Below, piece after piece: positions 49,985 through 57,460 of a stretch of DNA of 64,000 nt. The stretch's first letter is position 1. Each line of letters starts with the position of its first letter. Source of the DNA: Halomonas sp. 25-S5 (GTDB lineage: Bacteria; Pseudomonadota; Gammaproteobacteria; Pseudomonadales; Halomonadaceae); contig NZ_JARANV010000019.1 of assembly GCF_029889845.1 (NCBI RefSeq), forward strand, positions 1 to 64,000, written 5' to 3'. A program made the position numbers and the translations under genes. Below the pieces are notes generated by a model. It was not told where the DNA came from. It was given only the letters and a program-made list of their open reading frames with translations, and ran no database searches.

Positions 49985-51412
49985 ATGAACCAGCAGCACC
50001 AGGATCTGATCGACCGCGACCGCAAGGTGACCTTCCACGCCTCCACCCACCTGCGCGACTTCGCCCACGGCGACGCGCCGGGCCGCGTGATCACCGGCGG
50101 CCAGGGTATCCACATCGTCGACAAGGATGGCCGCGAGTTCATCGACGGCTTCGCCGGCCTCTACTGCGTCAACATCGGCTATGGCCGCACCGAGGTGGCC
50201 GAGGCCATCTACGAGCAGGCCCTGAAGATGTCCTACTACCATACCTATGTGGGACACGCCAACGAGCCGCAGATCGCCCTCTCCGAGAAGATCCTCGAGC
50301 TCGCCGGCCCCGGCATGTCCAAGGTCTACTACGGCATGTCCGGCAGTGATGCCAACGAGACCCAGCTGAAGATCGTGCGCTACTACAACAACGTGCGCGG
50401 CCTGCCGCAGAAGAAGAAGGTGATCTCGCGGATGCGTGGCTACCACGGCTCCGGCATCGCCTCGGGCTCGCTGACCGGCCTCAAGGCGTTCCACGACCAC
50501 TTCGACCTGCCCATCGACACCATCCGCCACACCGAGGCGCCGTTCTACTACCAGCGCGCCGCCGAGCTCGAGGGCATGAGCGAGCGGGAGTTCTCGAAGC
50601 ACTGCGCGACCAAGCTCGAGGAGATGATCCTCGCCGAGGGCCCGGACACCGTGGCCGCCTTCATCGGCGAGCCGGTGCTCGGCACCGGCGGCATCGTGCC
50701 GCCGCCGGAGGGCTACTGGGCCGAGATCCAGGCGGTGCTGGCCAGGTACGACGTGCTGCTGATCGCCGACGAAGTGGTGTGTGGCTTCGGGCGCATCGGC
50801 AGTGACTTCGGCAGCCACTTCTATGGCATCAAGCCCGACCTGATCACCGTGGCCAAGGGGCTGACCAGCGCCTACCAGCCGCTTTCCGGCGTGATCGTCG
50901 GCGATCGCGTGTGGCAGGTACTGGAGCAGGGCACCGGCGAGTACGGCCCGATCGGCCACGGCTGGACCTACTCCGGTCATGCCCTGGGCTGTGCCGCGGG
51001 GCTGGCCAACCTGGCGATCATCGAGCGCGAGGGGCTGACCCGCAATGCCGCCGAGACCGGCGCCTACCTGCAGCAGCAGATGCAGGCCGCCTTCGGTGAT
51101 CACCCCATCGTTGGCAACGTGCGCGGCGTGGGCATGCTGGCGGCCCTGGAGTTCGCCGCCGACCCGAGCCGTCGTGGGGCCTTCGACCCGGCACTCAAGG
51201 TCGGTCCGCGCATCGCCGCGGCGGCGATGCAGGAGAACCTGATCGCCCGCGCCATGCCCCAGGGCGACATCCTGGGCTTCGCGCCACCGCTGACCACCAG
51301 CCGCGAGGAGGTCGACGAGATCGTCGACCGGGCTCGACGTGCCGTGGACGCGGTGCTCGACGAGCTGGTCCGCGAGGGGGCCGTCAAGGCAGTGGCGGAC
51401 ACGGTGGCCTGA
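49985..51412 (+). CDS. doeD: Diaminobutyrate transaminase (ectoine degradation)
   Basis: A 475-residue class III aminotransferase. The PLP lysine is K291 (DLITVAKGLTSAYQPL) and the Asp for the ring nitrogen is D262 (LLIADEVVCGFGR). It moves the gamma-amino group of L-2,4-diaminobutyrate to an acceptor, giving aspartate semialdehyde for DoeC. Conserved GMSGSDANETQLKIVRYYNN and GHGWTYSGHALGCAAG support the family. It follows doeC and precedes eutB, as in Halomonas doe clusters. Confidence 0.92.
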   Translation: MNQQHQDLIDRDRKVTFHASTHLRDFAHGDAPGRVITGGQGIHIVDKDGREFIDGFAGLYCVNIGYGRTEVAEAIYEQALKMSYYHTYVGHANEPQIALSEKILELAGPGMSKVYYGMSGSDANETQLKIVRYYNNVRGLPQKKKVISRMRGYHGSGIASGSLTGLKAFHDHFDLPIDTIRHTEAPFYYQRAAELEGMSEREFSKHCATKLEEMILAEGPDTVAAFIGEPVLGTGGIVPPPEGYWAEIQAVLARYDVLLIADEVVCGFGRIGSDFGSHFYGIKPDLITVAKGLTSAYQPLSGVIVGDRVWQVLEQGTGEYGPIGHGWTYSGHALGCAAGLANLAIIEREGLTRNAAETGAYLQQQMQAAFGDHPIVGNVRGVGMLAALEFAADPSRRGAFDPALKVGPRIAAAAMQENLIARAMPQGDILGFAPPLTTSREEVDEIVDRARRAVDAVLDELVREGAVKAVADTVA

Positions 51413-51454
51413 CGGTTTGCCCGACTCGGCCCTTCGGGAGGCCGTAACCCCTGA

Positions 51455-51484
51455 GCGTCGCCGCGGGCCTTCCCGCGGCGACGC
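51455..51484 (+). terminator. Strong hairpin between doeD and eutB
   Basis: GCGTCGCCGCGGG and CCCGCGGCGACGC form a perfect 13-bp stem around CCTT. No T-run follows, so it may attenuate rather than stop transcription into eutB, whose start is 20 bp further on. Confidence 0.55.
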
Positions 51485-51503
51485 CGTTGGCGTGGAGGAG
51501 AGG

Positions 51504-52496
51504 ATGCACGATCACGGTGTCTCCCTGGAGGCGCTCTATCAGGCGCGCCGGCGCATCGCCGGCGAGGTGGTGCGCACGCCACTGGTGCGTTCGGCGGCGC
51601 TCTCGGCGCGCTTCGATGCCGAGATCCGGCTCAAGCTCGAGACCTGCCAGCCCACCGGCGCCTTCAAGCTGCGTGGCGCGGTCAACATGCTCGCCGCCTT
51701 GATCGAGGGCCGCGGCCGCGAGGCACTGGCGGCTGGGGTGGTGACGGCCTCCACCGGCAACCACGGCCGGGCGGTGGCGCACGCCGCCGCGCGCCTGGGC
51801 GTGCCGGCGGTGATCTGCCTGTCGCGGCTGGTGCCGGCCAACAAGGTGGCCGCCATCGAGGCGCTGGGTGCCGAGGCAAGGCGTGTCGGCGCCAGTCAGG
51901 ACGCGGCCTTCGAGGAGGTCGAGCGGCTGGTGAACGAGCGGGGCATGACCCTGATCCCGCCCTTCGACGATCCCCTCGTCGCGGCGGGGCAGGGCACCAT
52001 CGGCCTGGAGCTGATGGAGGAGTGCCCGGACCTGGACAGGGTCATCATCGGGCTCTCCGGCGGCGGCCTGCTGGGCGGTATCGGCGCGGCCGTCAAGGCG
52101 ATTCGCCCCGCCTGCCGGGTCACCGGGGTGAGCCTGTCCCGTGGCGCGGCCATGTGGGAGAGCCTGAAGGCCGGCCATCCCGTGGCGGTGGAGGAGGTCG
52201 AGAGTCTGGGCGACTCCCTGGGCGGCGGCATCGGGCGCGACAACCGCTGCACCCTCAGCCTGGTGCGCGAGGTGATGGACGACCATCTCCAGGTCTCCGA
52301 GCGCGCCATCGCCGCGGCCATGGTCGATATCCTCGAGGACGAGAAACGGCTGGTGGAAGGCGCCGCCGCCGTGGGGCTGGCGGCCATCGCCGAGCATGGC
52401 CTGGACGTGCGCGGCCAGCGCGTGGCCCTGATCCTCTCTGGCAACGCGGTCTCGCTTTCGACCCTTGATCGGGCACGTGTCCTGGCCGGACGCTAA
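51504..52496 (+). CDS. eutB: Threonine-dehydratase-like EutB (hydroxyectoine utilisation)
   Basis: A 330-residue fold-type II PLP enzyme. The Schiff-base lysine is in TGAFKLRGA, the phosphate-binding glycines in GLSGGGLLGG, and the Asn-containing STGNHGRAVA loop matches the serine/threonine dehydratase family. EutB is proposed to eliminate the hydroxyl group from hydroxy-diaminobutyrate in hydroxyectoine breakdown. GGAGGAG lies just before the ATG at 51504; the frame is open upstream to 51339. The partner eutC that normally follows is reduced to a fragment here, so the hydroxyectoine branch may be incomplete unless eutC lies elsewhere. Confidence 0.88.
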   Translation: MHDHGVSLEALYQARRRIAGEVVRTPLVRSAALSARFDAEIRLKLETCQPTGAFKLRGAVNMLAALIEGRGREALAAGVVTASTGNHGRAVAHAAARLGVPAVICLSRLVPANKVAAIEALGAEARRVGASQDAAFEEVERLVNERGMTLIPPFDDPLVAAGQGTIGLELMEECPDLDRVIIGLSGGGLLGGIGAAVKAIRPACRVTGVSLSRGAAMWESLKAGHPVAVEEVESLGDSLGGGIGRDNRCTLSLVREVMDDHLQVSERAIAAAMVDILEDEKRLVEGAAAVGLAAIAEHGLDVRGQRVALILSGNAVSLSTLDRARVLAGR

Positions 52497-52499
52497 GCG

Positions 52500-52649
52500 T
52501 CGAGCCTCAACGGCCTGATGCTGGTCCTCTCCGCCAGGACCGGGCGGGTGGAGGCCGTGCTCTTCGACGAGGGCTATCTCACCCAGGTGCGCACGGAACT
52601 GGCCGGCGCCATTGTCGGCTTTGCCTTATCGCGGCTGGCGGGCGACTGA
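52500..52649 (+). pseudogene. eutC: Remnant of eutC (ornithine cyclodeaminase family)
   Basis: Immediately after eutB an open frame reads SLNGLMLVLSARTGRVEAVL, FDEGYLTQVRTELAGAIVG, matching an internal stretch of ornithine-cyclodeaminase/mu-crystallin proteins (typically G-LMLL-D--TG-p-A---DGGYLT--RTAAAGA). Upstream residues, the NAD-binding domain and the C-terminus are missing; after AIVG the frame ends in FALSRLAGD and TGA. A full protein has about 330 residues. The gene has therefore lost its 5' end and most of its 3' part, leaving about 50 codons. Confidence 0.8.
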
Positions 52650-52662
52650 TAGACCGGCTGGT

Positions 52663-52693
52663 TGTCCTGTTGCTTATGCCGCGCAGCAGGACA
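52663..52693. repeat. Inverted repeat after the eutC remnant
   Basis: TGTCCTG (52663-52669) and CAGGACA (52687-52693) with additional TGC/GCA pairing. It lies in the 219-bp gap before the HD-GYP gene, where no gene was recognised. It could be a terminator without T-run or a rearrangement trace. Confidence 0.35.
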
Positions 52694-52868
52694 GTTGCTT
52701 GACATCCGTGGTGAAGGTGACTTCTCCACAGCGCTCTGTGTCTCGCCTGGGGCAGTGGAAAAGCGTGATCATGGAAAGGAATTCCCGACCGATATCGACA
52801 GAAGCATTAGGCACAGTGCGTCCTTTATCGGGGCACCGTCTAACTCGGACCAGAAATAGGAGGGGAAG

Positions 52869-53759
52869 ATGAATTGTACCAGGACATTGCTGCGAAGCCT
52901 GATGCACTTTGCCGCCATGGTCGAGGCGAGGGATCCGTATACGGGTGGTCATCTCTGGCGAGTTTCGCAGTTTGCTCACCTGCTGGCCGCCGAGGCCGAT
53001 TTCGACGATCAACAGCAGGCCAGGATAGCATTGGGTGGGTTCTTGCATGACTTGGGCAAGATCGGCGTGCCCGACGGTATCCTGAACAAGGCCGGGCCAT
53101 TGAATGAAGAGGAGTTCGCCATCATCAAGACCCACCCGGAGATCGGCCATCGTCTGCTGAGCCAGCACCCTTTGGCGCCGTTGGTCGATCTAGCGGTCCA
53201 TGCCCACCATGAGCGTCCCGATGGATCCGGCTATCCGCAAGGACTCAAGGGCGAGGCGATTCCCCTGGTGGCACGTGTCGTGGGGATCGCGGATGCTTTC
53301 GATGCTATGACCAGCATGCGCTCCTATCGTGCCGGCATGCCTATCGCACAGGCCCTGGAGGTGATCCGCGATAATCTCGGGACTCAGTTCGACGCGAGGC
53401 TGGGCGAGCATTTCCTGGCGCTGGGCGAGGCGAGCTATCTCGAGCACGTAGTCGGCCACAGCGAACCGGGTATTCCCTTGCAGACATGCCCCGAGTGCGG
53501 GCCGATCATTGTCGTGATGTCTCGCCATGGGCATGGCGACCTGTTGTATTGCCCGCTGTGTGCCGCCGAGTTGGCGCTGCAACGCGACGACGGGAAACTG
53601 AGCATGACGCCAACCGGGCACCGGGGAACTCCTTCGCAGTTGGCGCCGGAGGTCGATGGTGATTTGATCGCGCGGCTGGTCCAGACGGCGGAGCGGCTCT
53701 TGTCGACGCCTCTACGTGCGGGACTGCTGTCACGTCTCCGCACAAGGTTTGCGTTCTAG
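52869..53759 (+). CDS. HD-GYP domain phosphodiesterase with C-terminal zinc-ribbon-like segment
   Basis: A 296-residue stand-alone HD-GYP protein, a family that hydrolyses cyclic di-GMP. Metal ligands are in GFLHDLGKIGVPDGIL and VHAHHERPDGSGYPQGLKGE; the GYP loop is intact and ADAFDAMTSMRSYR follows. No sensory or receiver domain precedes it, but residues about 201-235 contain CPECG and CPLCAAEL, a possible four-Cys zinc ribbon that could serve as input. AGGAGG lies before the ATG. Codon use is less GC-rich than the doe genes before it, and a transposase remnant follows, so it may sit in an acquired segment. Confidence 0.85.
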   Translation: MNCTRTLLRSLMHFAAMVEARDPYTGGHLWRVSQFAHLLAAEADFDDQQQARIALGGFLHDLGKIGVPDGILNKAGPLNEEEFAIIKTHPEIGHRLLSQHPLAPLVDLAVHAHHERPDGSGYPQGLKGEAIPLVARVVGIADAFDAMTSMRSYRAGMPIAQALEVIRDNLGTQFDARLGEHFLALGEASYLEHVVGHSEPGIPLQTCPECGPIIVVMSRHGHGDLLYCPLCAAELALQRDDGKLSMTPTGHRGTPSQLAPEVDGDLIARLVQTAERLLSTPLRAGLLSRLRTRFAF

Positions 53760-53859
53760 CCCGTCGCCCGGCAGAGTCGAGGCTGCGTTCGCCTAACCTG
53801 GTGCCTCTTTGCATCGGCATGTGTGCCAGGGTGAGATACATCCTGTCATCGTCATGTCC

Positions 53860-54015
53860 CTAGCCAATCTGCAGTTCTGCCTTCATCGAGTCCCGGGAGG
53901 AAGCAAAGGCGGAGCCGACCAGGTAGGCCACCGTCAACGGACACACGCGACCTACGAACATCATGGCCTTGAGGTCATAGCGCCGATTGAAGCGATACTC
54001 GAATCGGCCAGGTAG
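53860..54015 (-). pseudogene. IS1595-like transposase C-terminal remnant
   Basis: Reading on the minus strand, the segment LPGRFEYRFNRRYDLKAMMF followed by VGRVCPLTVAYLVGSA matches the C-terminal end of IS1595/ISXO2-type transposases (typically EF-YRFNRR-DL). The DDE domain is absent and the frame upstream does not continue the match, so about 50 codons remain. The rest of the 435-bp gap between the HD-GYP and dehalogenase genes contains nothing else I recognise. Confidence 0.65.
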
Positions 54016-54194
54016 CGCGGGGCATGCTGTCCGCGGATGGCATGGTACGTGCCATGACGTCACTCCTATGCTGGATATAACCTCAGTATGGGGCAGGCTG
54101 GCGGGATGGTGGCTGGTCATGCCTCTCTTGAGTCCTCACCCACCAGGCGTCATGCTGCTGGCATCTGACTAATTTGATCCAAGGAGTTGAGAGG

Positions 54195-54878
54195 ATGGCA
54201 ACGGTACTGGCCTTCGATGTCTACGGAACCCTGATCGACACCCATGGCGTGGTCGCGGAACTCGAGCAGCGCCTCGCCGGGCAGGACCGTTCGGACCTGG
54301 CCCCGGAATTCTCGCGGCGCTGGCGCGACAAGCAGCTGGAGTACAGCTTCCGCCGCGGCCTGATGGGAGCCTACGTGGATTTTTCCCACTGCACGCGCGA
54401 GGCGCTGGAGTTCACCGACCGCGCCCTGCAGACGCGCTTCTCGGAGACCGACAAGGAGCACCTGATGGGCGTCTACGCCCGGCTGCCGGCCTTTCCCGAG
54501 GCCTCGGCGGCGCTGGATCGCCTCGCCGAGGCGGGGATCCGCTGCGTAGCCTTCTCCAACGGCAGCCGTGAGGCGGTCGAGGGGCTGCTGGTGCAGGCCG
54601 GGATCCGCGCGCGCTTCGAGACGGTGGTCAGCGTCGATGAGGTCAAGCGCTTCAAGCCCGACCCGGCGGTCTACGCCCACCTGCGCTACCGGCTGGAGAG
54701 CGAGCCGGGCGATACCTGGCTGATCTCCAGCAACGCCTTCGACGTGATCGGCGCCCGCCACGCCGGCCTGCATGCCGCCTGGGTGCGGCGCAGCCCGGAT
54801 GCCCCCTTCGATCCCTGGGGCATCGATCCGGACCTCACCGTGCCCGACCTCGACGCCCTGGCCGAACGGCTGAGCTAG
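54195..54878 (+). CDS. HAD-family (S)-2-haloacid dehalogenase
   Basis: A 227-residue type II haloacid dehalogenase. The nucleophile Asp is in LAFDVYGTLIDT (about residue 8), with the conserved Arg-containing cap segment, Ser in FSNGSREAVEGLL, Lys in VKRFKPDPAVY and the acidic SSNAFDVIGARHAG motif. It would hydrolyse short 2-haloalkanoic acids to hydroxy acids. AAGGAG lies eight bases before the ATG at 54195. It stands alone between the transposase remnant and a convergent rhodanese gene, separated by a strong hairpin. Confidence 0.9.
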   Translation: MATVLAFDVYGTLIDTHGVVAELEQRLAGQDRSDLAPEFSRRWRDKQLEYSFRRGLMGAYVDFSHCTREALEFTDRALQTRFSETDKEHLMGVYARLPAFPEASAALDRLAEAGIRCVAFSNGSREAVEGLLVQAGIRARFETVVSVDEVKRFKPDPAVYAHLRYRLESEPGDTWLISSNAFDVIGARHAGLHAAWVRRSPDAPFDPWGIDPDLTVPDLDALAERLS

Positions 54879-54891
54879 CAACGACAAGACG

Positions 54892-54917
54892 ACGCCCCGC
54901 GGTCGGCCGCGGGGCGT
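54892..54917. terminator. Hairpin between convergent dehalogenase and rhodanese genes
   Basis: ACGCCCCGCGG pairs with CCGCGGGGCGT around TCGG, 13 bp after the dehalogenase stop. The tail TTGTGG is weak on the plus strand. It may serve both converging genes. Confidence 0.65.
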
Positions 54918-54943
54918 TGTGGTAGGGGCTTCAGGCGGCAAGA

Positions 54944-55903
54944 CTACTCGGCCAGCTCGCCGACGCTGACGGTGCCCCGGTCGGCCAGCTGCACCAGGTG
55001 ATCGTCGTCACGGGTCCAGGCGGCCATGGAGCCGTCGTACATGGTGACGTTCTCCAGCCCACCGATTTCGCTGAGCTGGAACCAGCCGCTGGCGGCCCAG
55101 TGGCCGGTGTTGCAGAAGGCCACGGTGGGTGCCTCGTGGTCTAGGCCGAGTTCGTCGATGCGGGCCTTCAGCGATTCTGGCTGCAGGTAGTAGGCCCCGT
55201 CGTGCTCCTCGATGCTGCCATCATGGGGCAGGTTCACCGAGCCGGGGATGGTGCCCGGCACGCGGGCGGCGGGTGACTGGGTCTCGCCCCTGTAGAAGGC
55301 CGGCGGCCGGGCATCCACCAGCGTCGTCTCGTCGGCGTCACGTGCCGCTTCCACCTCCTCGGTGGTGGCCAGCAGCCGCTCCTGCAGCGTGGCCGAGAAA
55401 TCGACCGCCTCGGGGTCGCTCGCCGTGCCGCTGGTGACCTCGAAGCCCTGCTGGTCCCAGCCGGCGAAGCCACCGTTGAGGATCGTCACTTCATCGTGCC
55501 CCAGCGCCTTGAAGGTCCAGTAGATGCGGGCGGCACTGCCGAAGTCGGTGGGGCCGGTGCCGGCCGGGACGACGACCACGGTGTCATTGTTGTCGATGCC
55601 CAGGCCACCGATGAGTTCCTCGAGGTCATCCACCGCGGGCATCAGGCCGGCGACGCCGTCGCGGTCCTCGCGCCAGCCGGCATTGGTATAGCTGCTGTAA
55701 CGGCTGCCGGGGATGCGAGCCGCCTCGAAGCTCGCCCGGTCGCCGCCGTCATCGATGGCGGAGCGGACGTCAAGTACTACCAGGTCGTCGCTGCCCAACT
55801 GCTGGTCGAGCCACTCGGCCTCGACCAGCGGAGCGGGGTGCAGGGCATGGGCCGGACCAGCCAGGACCAGGGTGCCGGCGGCCATTAACAGGGTACGTTT
55901 CAT
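54944..55903 (-). CDS. Periplasmic tandem-rhodanese sulfurtransferase
   Basis: A 319-residue exported sulfurtransferase. The signal peptide covers about 1-20 (LLMAAGTLVLAGPAHA-LH). Two rhodanese domains follow; the first (LVVLDVRS, AARIPGSRYSSY) has no catalytic Cys at the usual loop, while the second has TLVDARPPAFYRG and the active loop VAFCNTGHWAASGWF. Export distinguishes it from cytoplasmic SseA. It may act on thiosulfate or mercaptopyruvate in the periplasm. It ends convergently with the dehalogenase gene. Confidence 0.88.
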   Translation of the reverse strand: MKRTLLMAAGTLVLAGPAHALHPAPLVEAEWLDQQLGSDDLVVLDVRSAIDDGGDRASFEAARIPGSRYSSYTNAGWREDRDGVAGLMPAVDDLEELIGGLGIDNNDTVVVVPAGTGPTDFGSAARIYWTFKALGHDEVTILNGGFAGWDQQGFEVTSGTASDPEAVDFSATLQERLLATTEEVEAARDADETTLVDARPPAFYRGETQSPAARVPGTIPGSVNLPHDGSIEEHDGAYYLQPESLKARIDELGLDHEAPTVAFCNTGHWAASGWFQLSEIGGLENVTMYDGSMAAWTRDDDHLVQLADRGTVSVGELAE

Positions 55904-56009
55904 GGGGCGTCCTCCATCATCAGGGATGACACGATGCTAGGCGTGCCCTTCCGGCAGGGCAATCTGGTGGCAAGAACCCTTTCTGACGAAATTATTCCAT
56001 TGGTGCATA

Positions 56010-56039
56010 AAAAAACGGCGCCGTTATCTCCGGCGCCGA
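56010..56039 (-). terminator. Terminator of the AhpD-like gene
   Basis: On the minus strand two copies of the self-complementary CGGCGCCG flank a seven-base loop and are followed by TTTTTTT, 18 bp after the stop at 56057. Confidence 0.85.
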
Positions 56040-56056
56040 TGTGAGGGGGAATACGC

Positions 56057-56626
56057 TCAGCCCTTCCAGGCATGGCCGGCGAAGGCCTCGTCGAGTTCCG
56101 GGTGGTTGACGTGGTTGGCATAGTTGGAGAGCGTCTTGACCGCCAGGGCCAGCACGATCTGCAGCACCTGCTGCTCCTCGAAGCCGGCATCCAGGAACGC
56201 CTTGACGTCTGCCTCGCCGGGCATGCCCCGGGTCTCGAACATGACCCGGGTGAACTCGGCGAGGGCCGCCAGGCGTTCGTCCGGAATCGGCTGGCCGTTG
56301 CGGATCGCTTCCAGCACGTCGGCAGGGACCTGGGACATCTTGTCGGCCAGCATGCTGTGGGCGGACATGCAGTAGCCGCAGCCGTTGAGGCGGCTGATGG
56401 TCAGGAAGACCACCTCCTGCTCGGGCGGTGCGAAGCCTGAGTCATTGCGGAACAGATCATAGCCGTGCAGGTAGGTGTCCAGCACGCCCGGTGCCTTGGC
56501 CATGCCCTCATACATGTTGGGCACGAAGCCCAGCTTGGCGTTGGCCTGCTCGAGCAGCGGCTTCGCCTTGGCATCGGCGTTGTCGAGGGTCTGGGGGGGA
56601 AGTTGCATCTGATAGTCGGCGGACAT
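56057..56626 (-). CDS. Carboxymuconolactone decarboxylase/AhpD-like protein
   Basis: A 189-residue alkylhydroperoxidase-type protein. The redox motif CGYCMSAHS (Cys-x-x-Cys-x3-His) at about residues 82-90 identifies the AhpD-like group, which reduces peroxides or carries thiol-disulfide exchange. A preceding Glu (PEQEVVFLTISRLNGC) belongs to the proton relay. GGAGG precedes the ATG at 56626. A palindrome 48 bp upstream is also found before the adjacent TetR gene, so it is likely the repressor's target. Confidence 0.87.
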   Translation of the reverse strand: MSADYQMQLPPQTLDNADAKAKPLLEQANAKLGFVPNMYEGMAKAPGVLDTYLHGYDLFRNDSGFAPPEQEVVFLTISRLNGCGYCMSAHSMLADKMSQVPADVLEAIRNGQPIPDERLAALAEFTRVMFETRGMPGEADVKAFLDAGFEEQQVLQIVLALAVKTLSNYANHVNHPELDEAFAGHAWKG

Positions 56627-56673
56627 GGTATGTGCCTCCTTCGTGGTCGTGGGTGCTGCCATTGCGCCATTTA

Positions 56674-56689
56674 TGGATCGATCGTTCCA
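56674..56689. promoter_or_regulatory. TetR operator before the AhpD-like gene
   Basis: TGGATCGATCGTTCCA is a near-perfect 16-bp palindrome. Its 13 right-hand bases recur upstream of the TetR gene at 57316. Confidence 0.65.
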
Positions 56690-56712
56690 CAAATGGCGAG
56701 AAAAAGTAGTCA

Positions 56713-57303
56713 TCAGCGTCGCAGGGCGTCCAGGAGCAGTTCTACCGCCTGTCCGGCCTGCTCGGTGTCCGCCCCGCTCTTCAAGAGGGTCCTGAGCCCG
56801 GCCATGCTCATCGTCAGGTAGCTGGCCAGAGCTGCTGCATCCCGTTCCGGGGCGATGTCACCCTCCACCTGGCCCCGCATCACTGCCTGCTGGAAGAGTG
56901 CCGTGATGGCGGCGATGCTCTGGCGGGCATGCTGCGAGGGCAGACCATCGTGCTGGCCCAGCTCGCTGGCGGAGTTGAAGATCAGGCAGCCTAGGGCAGC
57001 GCGATCACTGCCGGCTTCCTGTGCCGTCTCGCGGAACAGGGCCGCCAGGAAGGCCATGGCCGAAGATGCCGCCTCAAGGCGGCGACCCAGACTGCCCACC
57101 AGGGACTCACGGTAGCGCCTCAGGGATTCGAGGAACAGCTGTTCCTTGTTGCCGAAGGCCTGATAGAGGCTGCTGCGAGATAGGCGCATGGCCTCCAGCA
57201 GGTCCCGGGTCGAGGCGCTCTCGTAGCCTCGTGCCCAGAAGACCTGCATGGCGGCGTTGGCAGCCTCGTCCGGGCTGAATGCGATGGGGCGTCCTCGTGT
57301 CAT
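56713..57303 (-). CDS. TetR-family repressor of the AhpD-like gene
   Basis: A 196-residue TetR regulator. The helix-turn-helix is ARGYESASTRDLLEAMRLSRSSLYQAFGNKEQLF (about 24-57). The ligand domain has GCLIFNSASELG, as in the YxaF/LmrA group. ATG 57303 is used; the frame is open upstream to 57399 but the operator lies there. Matching palindromes before this gene and the next gene on the same strand point to autoregulation and control of the AhpD-like gene. Confidence 0.85.
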   Translation of the reverse strand: MTRGRPIAFSPDEAANAAMQVFWARGYESASTRDLLEAMRLSRSSLYQAFGNKEQLFLESLRRYRESLVGSLGRRLEAASSAMAFLAALFRETAQEAGSDRAALGCLIFNSASELGQHDGLPSQHARQSIAAITALFQQAVMRGQVEGDIAPERDAAALASYLTMSMAGLRTLLKSGADTEQAGQAVELLLDALRR

Positions 57304-57315
57304 GTCAGCCAATTT

Positions 57316-57331
57316 AGTATCGATCGTTCCA
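57316..57331. promoter_or_regulatory. TetR operator before its own gene
   Basis: AGTATCGATCGTTCCA shares the ATCGATCGTTCCA core with the site at 56674 and lies 13 bp before the start. Confidence 0.6.
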
Positions 57332-57460
57332 TAATTCAAGGGGCGACAGATCTCACTCCACTTGCTATCGCTGTAAGGAGCGAGTCGCGGCGTCGACAAA
57401 GCAACCAGATACCATAATCAACAGTCGCACGATTACCATGGCCGACAGGAGATCCCGAGC

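Noticed and set aside
52699..52727. TTGACA as a -35 box before the HD-GYP gene
   Set aside because: The -10 position reads TTCTCC; support is too weak.
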